A stretch of DNA of 64,000 nucleotides from Muraenolepis orangiensis (taxonomy: Eukaryota > Chordata > Actinopteri > Gadiformes > Muraenolepididae). Below are positions 38,133 through 50,998 of the stretch, piece after piece (positions within the stretch are counted from its first letter, which is position 1; every line of letters begins with the position of its first letter). The notes beneath the pieces are model-generated. The model saw nothing but the letters and a program-made list of their open reading frames with translations. It was not told the origin of the DNA and made no database searches. The position numbers and the translations under genes are program-made. Location: NCBI GenBank assembly GCA_027704905.1, contig CM051000.1, positions 14,421,514 to 14,485,513 of the forward strand, written 5' to 3'.

Positions 38133-39468
38133 AAGTTAAATGAGTGGAGCCGTATTAGCTTTTCAAAATATGAGAATGAGTCAGGTTATGCCAAACCCAC
38201 TAATGAGCTGTATTCATCCAGAATAAACCACTGGTCTCATTCTGCTACATTACATTGTCCTTCTGTCCATAGTGCTAATGCATGTGGAATTTACGTGAGT
38301 TGTCGCAAAATCTTCAGCAAACACCTTAGTTACAATAAGACTTAAGCTTACACATCACCTTCTGTAGGCGTTTCCTTGGGAGGTGCGGCCAGGGTGGGAC
38401 AGCACACACTTGAAAGACAAGGCGCTGCATGTCAAGGCTACGCAGCTTATCAGTCTGACACCACGATGGGAGGAAGAAGGCGCCTCCTCCTGCCAGATAA
38501 CAGCAGCGGAGTCCTAGGATTGATGACAAGACTCGAGAGGTGGAGTGATGAAGGGGAGTGGAACAGAAGACCCTGTTCAGATCAAGCGGCAGCCATGGCA
38601 GTTACTCATGCGGAAGCGTATGAAAACCTGGTTTCAGTTAACAAGTCAATGGGGAAAACTCCTTTACAACTGAAAAATCATCTCGTTATACACAATTTTT
38701 GTCAACATTTAATCAGGGTCTTAACAGCTGCCTTTCCTTGCTCTCAAACATACCTTACGAAATGTGTGTGAAAGTATTTAAAAGTGAAAAGGTCTTAAAT
38801 TAATGTTCATGTTAATGACAGGTCTCCGTCTCGGGATCAGACCAGCAAGCTAGTGGGTTTAGCCAAGATAGTGGTGTTACAGAGAGCACTTGCTTTTAAA
38901 TGGAAGCTTATTCTGTAACTTTGGACACTTCAACAAGCTTTGTTATAAACTCTCCAAACATATGGTCTAGTGATTCGGATATTACATTTTTATTGTATTC
39001 TTAGTGGTAAACAGAACTAACATAGCCAGCAGCTGGTATTATGTGACAGGTACAGTTATCAATGTAAATAATCATGTATGAAGCTCACTTTATTAAGAGG
39101 ACAACAAGATTAAAACAACCTTTATTCTCCTTCGCTACACAGCAGCAGATGGCAAAGACACATTTGATTTATTCATTTTTTGCCTTAATTCTACAAAGCT
39201 TAGAAAAACAGGATCCCCTTAATACAGCATTTGCAATTAATCATGCCTCCCCTGTACTGTAGTGTTCAACAAATTTAATGTTGTAAAACACTATGCCTCC
39301 GAGCACAGCACTTTACATTTGCATAACAGCAAAATGTGTTTTGATGCACCAAAAATGATGGAGAGTAAGGGGAAGCATAATTATGTCAAAGACTTGAAAA
39401 TGCGTGGCTGCATCCAACAGTAGCCTACCATGCTCCTGGTTTCCTTCCTCCTCTTCCCACTTCCTCTT
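38133..39468. other. non-coding, unassigned
   Basis: A 131-codon plus-strand frame at 38376-38771 has no recognisable domain. No repeat termini were identified. Confidence 0.45.
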
Positions 39469-41194
39469 CCCCCCCCCCCCCCCCTGCGGCTACCCCTATC
39501 ATTACAGTGATATCGCTATACAGTGTGCTGTTGGCTGGCTGCAATATTTCACTGTGATTAGCTGGGAGCAAGGCCTTTGTGCTTCTGAGGCTGTTAAGCT
39601 TCGCTCCTCAAATCCTCTCGATTTTAAAGGAGGGGGAAAAAGACCTCTTTGTCTACACAAACCAGTCGTTAGAAATAATGACATAACCCATTAACAAGAT
39701 TATCCTGCTCATTGTGTGCCACACAAAGGCTCAGCGCCAGCAGGATAATCATTAGGGCCTACAGTGGGAGCAACACTGATCCATAATCTTTGGTTCTGTC
39801 GCTGATTGAACTTCAGCGGTGCATACAAACAGATGACAAAATGGCGGAGAAGAGAGAACTACTAGATTATCAACATAACTCTATTGGTGGGGTGAAGGAT
39901 GGTGACAGGGGAAGGCTGAGCCTGTGTATACTTGGAGTCGCTGAAGGGCCCACGGCATCGCTCCTGCAACTATATTATCCATAATTACTCTCCCGTAATG
40001 GCGCGCGCGCGGGGGGGGGGGGGGGTAGACTGGGCGGAGTGTGCCCGTCCTCGCTGCTGCTGCTTCTGTAGCCCACCTCTGGGCGGGACGTGGGGGGCAG
40101 AGGTCAGGAGTGACGACGCAGAAGGGAGTGTTCAGTGCGCTGAAAGCCCAGAACGCGGTCCTCGTCACGCCGCCCGTGACGGCGAACAACCATCTGGGGA
40201 AATGTAGCGGCTTCACCGCAACGCTGGTAGACAGACAATTTTGTATAGGGGGCGGGATACAGGGTATCACGCCATCAAGAGTACAATTATCCGTGCTGCC
40301 GTGTGGGGGGAGGGGGGGGAAGGGTTGTCTTTGGTTGTAGTTTTGTTTTGTGGCCATCTGTATTGACGAGATCAAATATAAATTGTTGACTTGTATTCCA
40401 ATGCGTAATGTCCACGCGCGTACTGGAATGTGAAGTGTTGAAATAACAATTAAGGTGGCAATAATGTGTAGAGGTTTGCAGCTCTCAAATTTAAACGTAA
40501 TCCAAAAATCCCATTGACACATCACATGCCAGGTTTTGCGATAAAAAAAACATGTTTTATTGAGGAGATGAGGGCGGGGAGATTTCATCCGTTTCAAGAA
40601 TATAACCTACAGACCCGATCTCATATCTGTGGGCCGATGACGGACTGGACTGCAGCAGCCTCGCCGTGGAGCAGACTCCACAAAGGCCGCCAAGTGTTTG
40701 CTCTTTGCCTTGTTAACATTAGCGGCGTCCGGCTGAGGAGCTGCAGTAGTTCTCAGACTAATTCCTTTAGTCCTCGGGGGGCTGCCGGGGATATATGAGG
40801 GGACTGAGATGGCGGCAAAGGTTGATTCACCAACGCCATCTCCATCACAGCGTAATGGGCTCTCGGGGGGGGGGGGGGGGTGTCGGGGGGAAAGAACGGC
40901 TGATTCCTTCCCCTGAAGGCTGAAATCTCTCCTCGCGTGATACTAACTGGCCAGAATGTGAGAGGTAAAAATGCGAGAGCGGTCTAGTGGCAATCCCAAA
41001 AGATTTCCATTTTGTTCTTTTTGGCGCAATCTATGGTCGATAAGCAGTAATTGCAGGCGTGTTGTTGGCAGCGCTAGTATACAAAAATACAATCACTCAA
41101 GTGAGTTGCAGAGCGAGTCTGTTGAGAAACAAACTGGGCGCCGCTTGGGATTTTTCCATTTCCAATTACATTTTTTCAAAATTCATTCGACTGC
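39469..41194. other. GC-richer unique sequence with homopolymers
   Basis: C run at 39469-39484, G runs at 40011-40025 and 40865-40880, and a CG-rich patch (about 40000-40200). A 238-codon minus-strand frame (39881-40597) runs through it; it has proline-rich segments created by the G/C runs and no recognised domain. No promoter elements I would defend. Confidence 0.4.
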
Positions 41195-41246
41195 ATATCA
41201 TATATGTGTATGTGACAAATAAAGTTCTTGAATCTTGAATCTTGAC
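41195..41246 (+). repeat. LINE-type 3' tail
   Basis: Sequence TGTGACAAATAAAGTTCTTG followed by two TTGAATC heptamers, typical of the polyadenylation signal plus short-repeat tail of a non-LTR element. No coding part is attached. Confidence 0.5.
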
Positions 41247-42742
41247 ACCCACTTTTGAACATTCATCATATTGCAAACATAATTATCAGTGGGCAATGGG
41301 CTCAATCACCATTGTGTTACATCATACTCGATTCCAACCCGGACCTGCATCCCACCTGCCGCCCATCCTAATACCTGCGCTATTACTGAGGGACGGGACG
41401 CTTGGCTGTTTCGGTGTACCGTGGCTTTCTCTTTTAAATTTTCCCCCTTTATCGCACACACACATGCAAGTAACAAGAGCGAACAAGAACTATTTCTAAC
41501 TAGAGTCTACTGTGGGAGGCCGGGAATATCCTGTGACTCCATGCATCCTGTGACTCCATGCATATCAAGCGGTCCTCAATGTTCATGTGTTTTTTGTCAA
41601 TGTCCACTGTCAATATATGAAAACACTTTTTCAAACCTGCGTAAAGGTAGTGAAGGTAGGTGCCACAGTTAGCACGGTCAAAACCTCCACGGGATCCTCC
41701 AGGAACACATGACGCATGACACAATTGGGGTGCTGACTTTTCTGAATGATGGCCTGTTGTGACAGACTGGAGCTGTCCTGTGCATACATTTCTCCCACCT
41801 GTATAGATTCAAATTGGAGCAGGAGGTATTTTCCAAACCTAACCTAGCTAGTTGCTTCTGATTATTCGTTCCAAATTAGAAGGCAAGCTCTTAACAGACG
41901 GGTTACAAACCCATGGACACGGTTTTGTGTTCTATTTGTACAGGTACACAACTGGACACGGTCTGCAACATTCATTTGAGAACCAGAGGCGGCGCAGGAC
42001 CCACTGGCTACTGGTGATAGCAGCGGTGCTGCTGGGCTGGGAGGCTGACAGCTGGCCTATCTCAGGCCATCTACCTCCTAATGAGTCTCTGCTCCACATC
42101 CAGTCGAGCACGACGTCCAAATGAAGTAACCCAAAAGCGAGTCATATCGTTGACTCATCGCACATTTGTTCGTAGTTCCAATGCAGTTCCATATTTCGCA
42201 CACATTTCGCTACATTTTGTACAGTTTGTACTACTTTTTCAGATCGAATTCCATGTTTCGCAATTATAAGAACACTAATTGCATTGGCTGAGGAAATTGG
42301 ACACAGCTAGAGTGAGACGCTCATGACAGGGGTCTTAAGCAGATAACATACCGTCTAAATGATTCATGAATTGACACACACACACACACACACATAAAAA
42401 GAGACAAAGATGTACTCGTGTGGCAGTTAGCAGCGTGCCAGGGCAAGTTGTGACAAGACAGAGATAACGTGGGGGGAGAGGGGGGGTGCCGGGCGCACTG
42501 GGATGAGGCCAGCAGGGCTGACTGTGTGCTGTCAGAGGACAGGCGGAGGGCGGAGGGGGGTCCGCGAGGTTGACGGCGAGGCGGGCACCGGCACAGTCCA
42601 CCGTGATCAATTCCAATCATCGCAGCAGCAGCTGGTGCCCTGGTTAGGTGAAGTAGGAGGTCGAGGAGGGGGAGGGGGACTGACACCGGGCTCTACGGCG
42701 GAGCAGACTGGAAGGCTGGAGGCGGGGGAGGGGACGCCTCAC
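41247..42742. other. probable NELL intron, downstream of the EGF2 exon
   Basis: On the minus strand this follows the donor site of the 42743-42865 exon. It contains a CA run at 42376-42392. I did not find the next NELL exon (the short EGF module that should follow) here or further left. NELL genes have very long introns, so it may be outside the window. Confidence 0.45.
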
Positions 42743-42865
42743 CTCTGCAGGTGGTGCCGTTGCCCACATAGCCGGGCTTGCAGGTGCACAGTTGGCCTCT
42801 GAGGGTGTTGGTGCAAATGCCATTCTCGTCACAGGAGCTCTGGCCGCTGGCACACTCATCGCGTT
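42743..42865 (-). CDS. nell1: NELL1-like exon: second EGF module, intact
   Basis: On the minus strand CCCCTTAG precedes the exon (acceptor) and GTGAGG follows it (donor). The 123-nt exon is phase 1-1 and encodes one complete six-cysteine EGF module starting (E)RDECASGQSSCDENGICTNT and ending VGNGTTCR. The cysteine spacing and the CDENGICTNT, CTCKPGYVGNGT segments fit the second EGF repeat of NELL proteins, with length equal to the family exon. From memory the residues fit NELL1 better than NELL2. NELL1 is a secreted, multimeric glycoprotein with an N-terminal laminin-G-like domain, VWC domains and EGF modules, linked to bone and cartilage formation. The preceding EGF exon lies 5.76 kb upstream (48621-48733) on the same strand. 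The paralogue assignment needs a search. Confidence 0.85.
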
Positions 42866-43233
42866 CTAAGGGGGGGCGAGAGACACTTTTAAAAAGGTAC
42901 TGACATTAATTGGTCACCAGATAGGTTGTTAGAGGGAAAACCGCCGCTGATGGGCTAGAACTATACTACAACGTGTAATACAAACCCACACTAACCAACG
43001 ACGGGTTAGCCCTCCAGTTCCTACATTAAACCCGAGAAGGTGCATCTCTTCATGTTCTCCTTCTGAGATGCACTCCATGTACACACACTGTTTACGCTTA
43101 CTTTGTTCTACCATGTGGCGCAGACTCATCTACGGTATATGCACAACCCCCCAGTCATAACTTATGCATTTCCCTTTAATTAACGAGTAGCTCTCACAGA
43201 GCCCTGAAGCTACTATTAGACATGATTTTTTTT

Positions 43234-43261
43234 CCTCTCTCTCTCTCTCTCTCTCGCTCTC

Positions 43262-43315
<54 letters not shown>

Positions 43316-43319
43316 TCTC
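43234..43319. repeat. (CT)n microsatellite
   Basis: CT run with two G interruptions, in the NELL intron. Confidence 0.96.
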
Positions 43320-43943
43320 TTGCTGCATGCTGACCTATAAAGCGAGGAGGTAAGCGAGATTTGTGCAGAGGCGACGTCTCAACAGTTTATGTTAGGGGGT
43401 ATGAAAAACGTCTTTGCCATTAATGGGACAGATATGCAGAAAAAAACACATGTTTAAATATCCAGGGAGCCTCAGGTGGGTGAGACCATAAAGACAAGGA
43501 AATGGCAAACGAAGAAGGGAAATTATGACTGTAGTGTAGGTGGTGTCTCAACAGCGCAATATAATGAGGTAAATAACTTTGGAAACTATGTTTTAACTTA
43601 CGTGGATATATTGTCGGGGAACGCAGCCTTTCTTATACTAGGGGCTTTGTATCCTCAACACAGGCACATGAAATGGTTTTTGAGGGAGATATTCACGAAT
43701 AGTTAAAATTTCATAATACCAAGTGATAATAATAACAACGCAACTTAATTCATTCTGGAAAAAAAATGATGGACTCACTTGTGGCTCAAGTTGTTGGCTC
43801 AAGAAGTTCAACAAGACACAAATAGCACTTAAATACACCCCAAAAAAACACTACATATACTCTGCCTGACAATCTCTGCACAAGGAGATCCGGGAGAATG
43901 GGGAGTTTGAGGTTTAAGGCTTCTTGAGAGGGAAGTTGGCTAT

Positions 43944-44029
43944 GGTTGGCTATGAAGATGTTTGTCCTCCACGGAGGGCCACTGTGCTTTCTGTCTCAAC
44001 TGTATGCCACTGGGGACAGATAGCAGGTT
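43944..44029 (+). repeat. 86-bp inverted repeat, left arm
   Basis: From GGTTGGCTATGAAGATG to GACAGATAGCAGGTT. Its reverse complement is found at 45632-45717 with 6 mismatches by my count (about 93 percent). The arms are 1.6 kb apart inside the NELL intron. Five of the six differences are transitions. Confidence 0.9.
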
Positions 44030-45302
44030 CTGGCAGAGGATAACAAGAGAACTTGCGAGGACCACTCATGTCTGGGTTTCACAGTGCTCCTGTTTTTGTA
44101 ACATTTCTCTGTTCGTGTCGGAGGCACTCTATTAATAAGGCCGGTTCCGCTTACACGGTACGTGTCTCTGTCAGTGTCAGGGAGATGCCGAGGTAATGTT
44201 TATTATGACAATTATTTTGTCATAGGAACAGTGCAACCGTGAAAAGACAGAAGCATTTTCTAAGCTATGAAAAGCTTAGAAAAGATAACGCTAGGATAAT
44301 ATAAGATAATAAATATAAGAAATTAAATACACGCTTATATTATGTTAGTGCAAACTAAGTGCCGGATAATGTGTATGCAGCACATGGCCTTTAAGTTACC
44401 TGGTTTTGTCACATGAATGTATTATTAATTAATAATGACCAATGAGGCACTGGAGTACAGGTTATTAGCCTCACTTGCTAACAATGCAGCTTTTTCAATT
44501 AAATTAAATTCAGGTAACCATGGGGAGTAACCGAATACCACTCTAGTGGTAGGGCTTTAGCCCGCCTCGTTATATCACACCATATCTCTACTCGGATCTT
44601 TGTGGAGACTTCTTCTATAGGTCATTCTATAGATCTCTGTGGATCATTGTTAACCCTCTTCAATTCAAGACTGCGCGAAAAACATACACACATAAACGTT
44701 TCTAAAGGTTTATGTAAACAGTGGAGGTTGCCAAGGTTTCCACTCTCTTCACACCTGAGTGCCACATCCATTAAATGCATAATTGGAATTGATTATGATT
44801 AAAGTTTCATTAAACATTTAATGTGCCCAGGCAGGAAATACCCCACTCCCCCAACGGTATCATTTTTGTAGCATAAATGCAGAAGCTGTTGCATGAAATT
44901 AGGCCTCTCCAGGAAGCCCTTTGGTCAGCTTTACAGGCCATGACACGTATCCAGAAACAGCATAGAGGATTGATTTGAAAAATGCAACGGTTTTATGGGA
45001 GAAAATTATACACTGTGTTTGCCCTATGATTTATTATTTGTGTGTGTGTGTGGGTGTGGGGGGTGGACTATGTCCATGTGTGCACATGCAGTGTGTTGCT
45101 TCCAGTAAGGCAGTATGGTGTAACCTTATTACATTTTGGCATAAATGTTAGCGCAAATACAGCTTTCAGTCAGCATTTTTTTGTAGCCATCCCATCGCTT
45201 CCCGTTGCTTCTGTTCTACACAATCAAATATGTAAGCTATTATTTATTTTTTGAATTTAGTCATTTGTATATTAACATAAAAGTGTGTAGAATTGTGCAA
45301 AA

Positions 45303-45305
<3 letters not shown>
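44030..45305. other. intron sequence between the inverted repeats
   Basis: No gene or transposon termini recognised. There is a short TG-rich patch at 45040-45065. Confidence 0.5.

Positions 45306-45365
<60 letters not shown>
45306..45365. repeat. (GT)n microsatellite
   Basis: About 30 GT units, between the two arms of the 86-bp inverted repeat. Confidence 0.98.
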
Positions 45366-45366
<1 letters not shown>

Positions 45367-45631
45367 ACCTGCCATGCATCACCCATCACTAATCCCAGTC
45401 AACATAAAAGATGGTTTTCATAACCTGTACCCAGGGCTGTAAATGCTATGATTATTATGTCTTAGGTCATACAGGCTGAGAGGGTGTATCTCAGGGAAAA
45501 GGGGCCAATGGGACGGATTAAATCTGTTACATTTTTTAACAGCCTTCCCGCCAACTCTTATCTTTTCATGCTTATCCTGGGGGGGAAAACAGCGCTAAGA
45601 ACAAGATAAGCACCGAGCAGGTTGGACCGTC

Positions 45632-45717
45632 AACCTGCTATCTGTCCTCAGCGGCGTACAGTCAAGACAGAAAGCACAGTGGCCCTCCGTGGATGACAAA
45701 CATCTTCATAGCCAACC
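45632..45717 (-). repeat. 86-bp inverted repeat, right arm
   Basis: Partner of 43944-44029. Just outside it, at 45618-45637, GCAGGTTGGACCGTCAACCTGC forms a small extra palindrome. A transcript of the intron could pair the two arms. Confidence 0.9.
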
Positions 45718-45910
45718 TCTACGATGCTGCTGCACTCTGCTACACATGTAAAGGAGACCAGGGTAACATGGAATCAGGCAGGAGATGCCGGAGAATAATA
45801 TTCTTTTTTCGTATTTTTGCTGAAACGCAGGGGCGACTATTGTGACATTTTGACAAGAGGAGGACAAAAGTGCCATTCCCTCTTTCCTTCTCCCTCTTCC
45901 ATTCTTGCCC

Positions 45911-46272
<362 letters not shown>

Positions 46273-46693
46273 AGACGAGACGAGACGGAGGTAGAGCAAC
46301 AACACCAGGGAGAGACGGACAGGGAGAGAGATAAAGGAGAATTGACCAAGAGTAAGCGAGGGAAAGAGAGTGGGCGCACAAAAAGCAAACTCGCAGCTAT
46401 CCGGTGGTGTGCGGTGTGTGAGATTCATCCGAGGCGTACAGTCAATCGTGTGGCGTCTGTGTAAGGACTCAGCTCCAATAGGTGATTGTCTTCTGTCCCC
46501 GGAGGAGTAAGCTGTTAAGACGGCGATATTAAAGAGAACCTGCTCCGCGCCTATGGCTGTGTTGAGAGGCGGGGAGGGGGGGGGAACAGGTGTGTCTGTC
46601 TGTGTGTATGTGTGTGTGTGCGCATGCATGTGGACTGACACATTCCACACCCCTTTTGATGTCACCCAAGTTGAAGGGCATGCAAACAAATGT

Positions 46694-46702
46694 GCACACA
46701 CA

Positions 46703-46747
<45 letters not shown>
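46694..46747. repeat. (CA)n microsatellite
   Basis: CA run with one early T interruption, preceded by an interrupted TG patch at 46590-46625. Confidence 0.96.
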
Positions 46748-46752
<5 letters not shown>

Positions 46753-47001
46753 AGGGGGAAAAAAGGAGCTCCTGCATAATTGACGACAGTGGCCGTACCG
46801 ACTTGTGTGGTCACAAGCAGTTGTAGGAGTGGTTGTATCAGTTTCCATGTGTGCGCGCCTTACACATGTATTAAACTCCTCGTATGCAAACCATCAACAC
46901 ACTAGACATGACGTCACCCGACCCTCCAGTGCTGCTGTCGTCCGAGAGGCTGATGCAAAGTAAACGCACCAGCACACTGAATGTTGCTTAAGGCTTTCCA
47001 G

Positions 47002-47176
<175 letters not shown>

Positions 47177-47719
47177 CAAACATGCTTTATGTGGTACTGC
47201 ATGTATAATGTGATGACAAAATCACTGACACTTGCGCTGCGCAACGTTAATATTTTTCTTGATTTGGCTCCCTGTCGCCGAACACAGGTGTCTCATGATA
47301 ATATAAAGTGGTCAATCAATTCTAATGGCGAATTAATCTGGTCACAGGAACAGGACCGCTTCATAAATGGTCTGGATGGAAGTCTACGGCACCCAAGCTC
47401 ATCTATTTGCTAGATCGACATTAGCGAGCGTGAGAGATGCTGTTTTAGTGCGGGCGTCAGCAGTACGGACAAAATGGAATCTTTTTATTATCCTGCTCTG
47501 GACCGATGAGCACTAACAATGTCATTTGGAGAGCAATGGACCAGTTCTGCTCTGAATTCTGTGATTGTACCACTCAGAAAAACCAATACAGATTCCTCAT
47601 TTACTCTGGAGGAGGAGGAAAAGCGAGAAGATCGTCTTAAGCCGATGATGGTGATTTGACGACCCTCTGACCCTTTGACGTACAGAAAGAGGGGGCAGAA
47701 GAAAACAAAAGAGGATAAT

Positions 47720-47720
<1 letters not shown>

Positions 47721-47753
<33 letters not shown>
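47721..47753. repeat. short (GA)n microsatellite
   Basis: About 16 GA units. Confidence 0.95.
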
Positions 47754-47756
<3 letters not shown>

Positions 47757-48620
47757 TGCAGACAAGGGGACTGCTCCGTGGCGTTTGACAGAGACTGTGT
47801 CAGTAATTGTAAGTAATTGTAATTACTTACTAGTAATCGGAATTACTTACTAGTAATGAGGCGAAGGCGGGGGACTACACAGGATTGATCACAATTACCT
47901 CTTACCTCACTCGATTCAATCATCACAAGGACATGGGAGTAAGACGACACATATATTTACATAACATGCCGTCTATTGGGTCCTCCAATAGGAACAAAGC
48001 AAAGGCATTACAGAGAAATACATGCCGCCGGTCCAAAGAGCCATACAAGGGTGTTTGGCAGCTGCTCACAGATATTACATTTCTGGCCGGCAAGTTTTTC
48101 TGTTGTCGTTGACAACGTCAGCAAATGATTGGGAGAGTCCACCGAGAGTCAGCGATGTGAGAAGCTGACAAACAAAGTCAGAAGTCCCACACGGAAACAC
48201 AGATTCTACTTCCCAGGTGTTGGCACCGCCGCTCAGGTTGGAAAACTGTTGTCCCAGGCAGTGAGTGGTGGCCCGTGATCCACTAATGATATCTCTAGAA
48301 ATTGTTTCTAGGACTGAGGTTTTACCGGTTGTATAACAGATTAACGACTTGACTGGCGAGGAGTGCAAAAATAAAGACAATAGAACTAGAATCACATTTT
48401 TTTGCACTATGTTCATATAGGTTTTGTTTACAAGCTGGATAACTTCAAGGTTCATAAAGTTAAAGTCATTCCCAGTTTGTCCATGAAAGTCACCCAGAGG
48501 TACAACTCAAATTGCCTGGCACCAGAGAGAAATTGCAGGACCTTTGGTTGTGTGCGTTTGTCCATGTGTTTGTGTCTGTCTGTGCGTGTCTTTGTGTATG
48601 CATGTGTGTGAGAGACTTAC

Positions 48621-48733
48621 CAGTGCAGGAGTATTCGTCCACTCGGATGAAGCCTGGAACGCAGTCGCTGCGATGGCTGCAAGGGAGGAGTTGGACTGGC
48701 AGAAGTGCATCTGGGTGGCACACTCGTCAATAT
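48621..48733 (-). CDS. nell1: NELL1-like exon: first EGF module, frame-broken
   Basis: On the minus strand TTCTCAG precedes the exon and GTAAGT follows it. It opens with the calcium-binding EGF signature (D)IDECATQMHFCQSN and closes, in a different frame, with SDCVPGFIRVDEYSCT. Both segments fit the first EGF module of NELL1. The exon is 113 nt, whereas the family exon is 126 nt and a multiple of three; the missing 13 nt fall where the module's third cysteine segment (C-V-N) should be. Next to the gap, a cysteine codon expected in the RCDC segment reads as serine, and the glycine of LPG reads as cysteine. So the damage is more than one indel. Splicing this exon in would throw the next exon (42743-42865) out of frame, although no stop follows there; skipping it would keep the frame. 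It could be a real mutation, an allele, an assembly error or a pseudogenised paralogue. Confidence 0.75.
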
Positions 48734-50029
48734 CTGAGAACACACATAATTGGTGTATCACTGACTCTGTGAGATACCATGCCGGACAGACAGCAGAGCT
48801 TGGAACTCAGTTTGACGGTTACTGAGCGGGAGATGGCTTGTTGAATGCAGGAGAGGGTCTGCAAAAGAAAAAAGGCGGTGGTGGTCTATCTTGTTGCAAA
48901 CTGTGCTCACACAGGTCCCCGTTTACTTAGGTGTCTGGAAAGCTCTATTACGGCCAAAAGAAAACCTTATTTATGCACAGACGTTTATGGCGAGATTAAG
49001 CAAAGAAAATGAAGCAGGATAAAGAGGTACTTGGTACATTGACGACGACAAGGACGACAGGGAATCATAAAATAATATGAGGGGGACCAAGTAGCCAAAT
49101 ATACAGCTAATTACACAGAGAGCAGACTTTTATAATGTAAGGATCTACCACAGGCACTACCATCATTTTGATGAGGCGCCTGACTGGGATAGGGCTAGGA
49201 ATCAAATGAAAAAAGCGGAGAGGACAGAGAAAGTGGTGTATTTTAATGAGCCAATGACATGGTGGGTGCGGATGTACTGATGAGCACGGTATCTAATGGG
49301 TAATACCATGAAACATTACAGTCTCTCGCTCTCTAACACAAGGAACAGAGTTGTGGTGCACATTTAATTGTGAGCCGTGCAAGTGTATGTGTGTAGAGTG
49401 TGTATGTGAGTGTGTCTGGATGTGTGTGCGCGCATATAGTACGCTGGGTGCCACGGGTGCTGCCTGTGCATGTGTCTTTCTGGCCACGAGGCAACTTCAC
49501 CGCTACGTAAGGGACCCTTGGTGGGATCCTGCGGTCGGAAAGGTGCAAGCAGAGCGTGTCTCATCTCAGTCCTGTGTGTTGCATCCCAATAGGTAGCGAT
49601 TTGAGCTTTCCCTACTCAACTCCACTGTGGGGGAATAGTAGCGTTAGCTGAACATCAGTGAGGCCCACACATTCAAAAGGTATTTAGGCCTTAATCTTAA
49701 ACTACAAGTGTCAATCTCGTACATTCAAAGAAAGAAAAATGATTTTGAGGTCAATCGATGTGTGTGCATTGTGTGTACACGTGCACACACACAGTATGAC
49801 TTATTGACACTGATTGAGTCTGATAAATACAGAGCAAGAGTGAAAGTGATGGCACCCTCTGTAGGAATGTGTGTGTATTTATGTGTGTTACAACACCCTG
49901 TACAGGGGTTAATGAATACAAAATCCCACCTGTATCCTGACAGCACCGCAGTCACCAGCTGTAAATCAACAAGTAAATTATTGATGTTGTGTCTGCAGGA
50001 GCCTATAGCTCTATACAGGAGGTGTGCCT
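48734..50029. other. probable NELL intron, upstream side
   Basis: On the minus strand this precedes the EGF1 exon. No further NELL exon was recognised between here and the window end. The short frames here have no recognisable domain. Confidence 0.45.
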
Positions 50030-50110
50030 AATTAGATTAGATTAGATTAAATTCAAATGTATTGTCATTGTATTGTCATTGTGCACAGTACAAGTACAGT
50101 ACAGCGATAA
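50030..50110 (-). repeat. LINE-type 3' tail
   Basis: Four ATTAG pentamers followed by TTAAATTCAAATGTATTGTC and GCACAGTACAAGTACAGTAC. On the minus strand this is the usual ACAATGACAATA-type end plus TAATC tail of CR1/L2-group elements. Confidence 0.6.
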
Positions 50111-50384
50111 TAATTGGACATGGGGTTGGATTTCTTGGATATTTTAGTGACCACAACAGGGTCCTTAGGTGGAGCAAAGGAAAAACATACAAATAAATAC
50201 AAAGAAAAGGTATTTGTAAGAGAGGTGGAGGATAGAAGAGTGTTTCAGATGCTGCCATACGATGTCTCCTCCCCTCACTGATGCACACAAAATGTACTCT
50301 TCACTCACACACCACGGCAATCAGCAATCAATGTTCCCTCCTCTTTGACCTCCCTTGTTGCGTCTTGCTCCGTATCCCTCTTCA

Positions 50385-50502
<118 letters not shown>

Positions 50503-50724
50503 TTTATTTATGTTCATGAGAAGTCATTCTTGAACATAAACATTAACAGAGGCAAAACACGCAGCTGCCAACACAATCAAATTGCAATCAGGACAGCGTG
50601 GAGACTGCAATTCTGGCCCATGAAGAGAGTTGAAATTAGGCCCGCGTTACCCCCTAACCCCTTCCCAAACGATTCTCGTGCTGAGCTACAATGCTTTTAC
50701 AGCTTAATATGAAGGGTGTATGTT

Positions 50725-50726
<2 letters not shown>

Positions 50727-50768
<42 letters not shown>

Positions 50769-50998
50769 GATACACAGGTTTTCCCCCCTCACAAAAGTGA
50801 TATTTATCCATGTGTGAGTGTGTTGAACCCTCTGTAGGCTTGGCTCACTCTCTAGACCCTCTTATCTCTTTGTGTACCAAAAACCTAACACAGACAGAGC
50901 AGCACGAGGGTACCAAGAGATCTTTATTTTTTGTCCTCTCCTCCTCTCTCCTCTCCCCTCTGAGAGGGAGTGGGTGGGAGACCGGGGGGGGGGGGGGG
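50727..50998. repeat. (TG)n run and G homopolymer
   Basis: TG run at 50727-50767 and a run of about 15 G at 50984-50998. A CT-rich stretch lies between (50935-50960). Confidence 0.95.
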
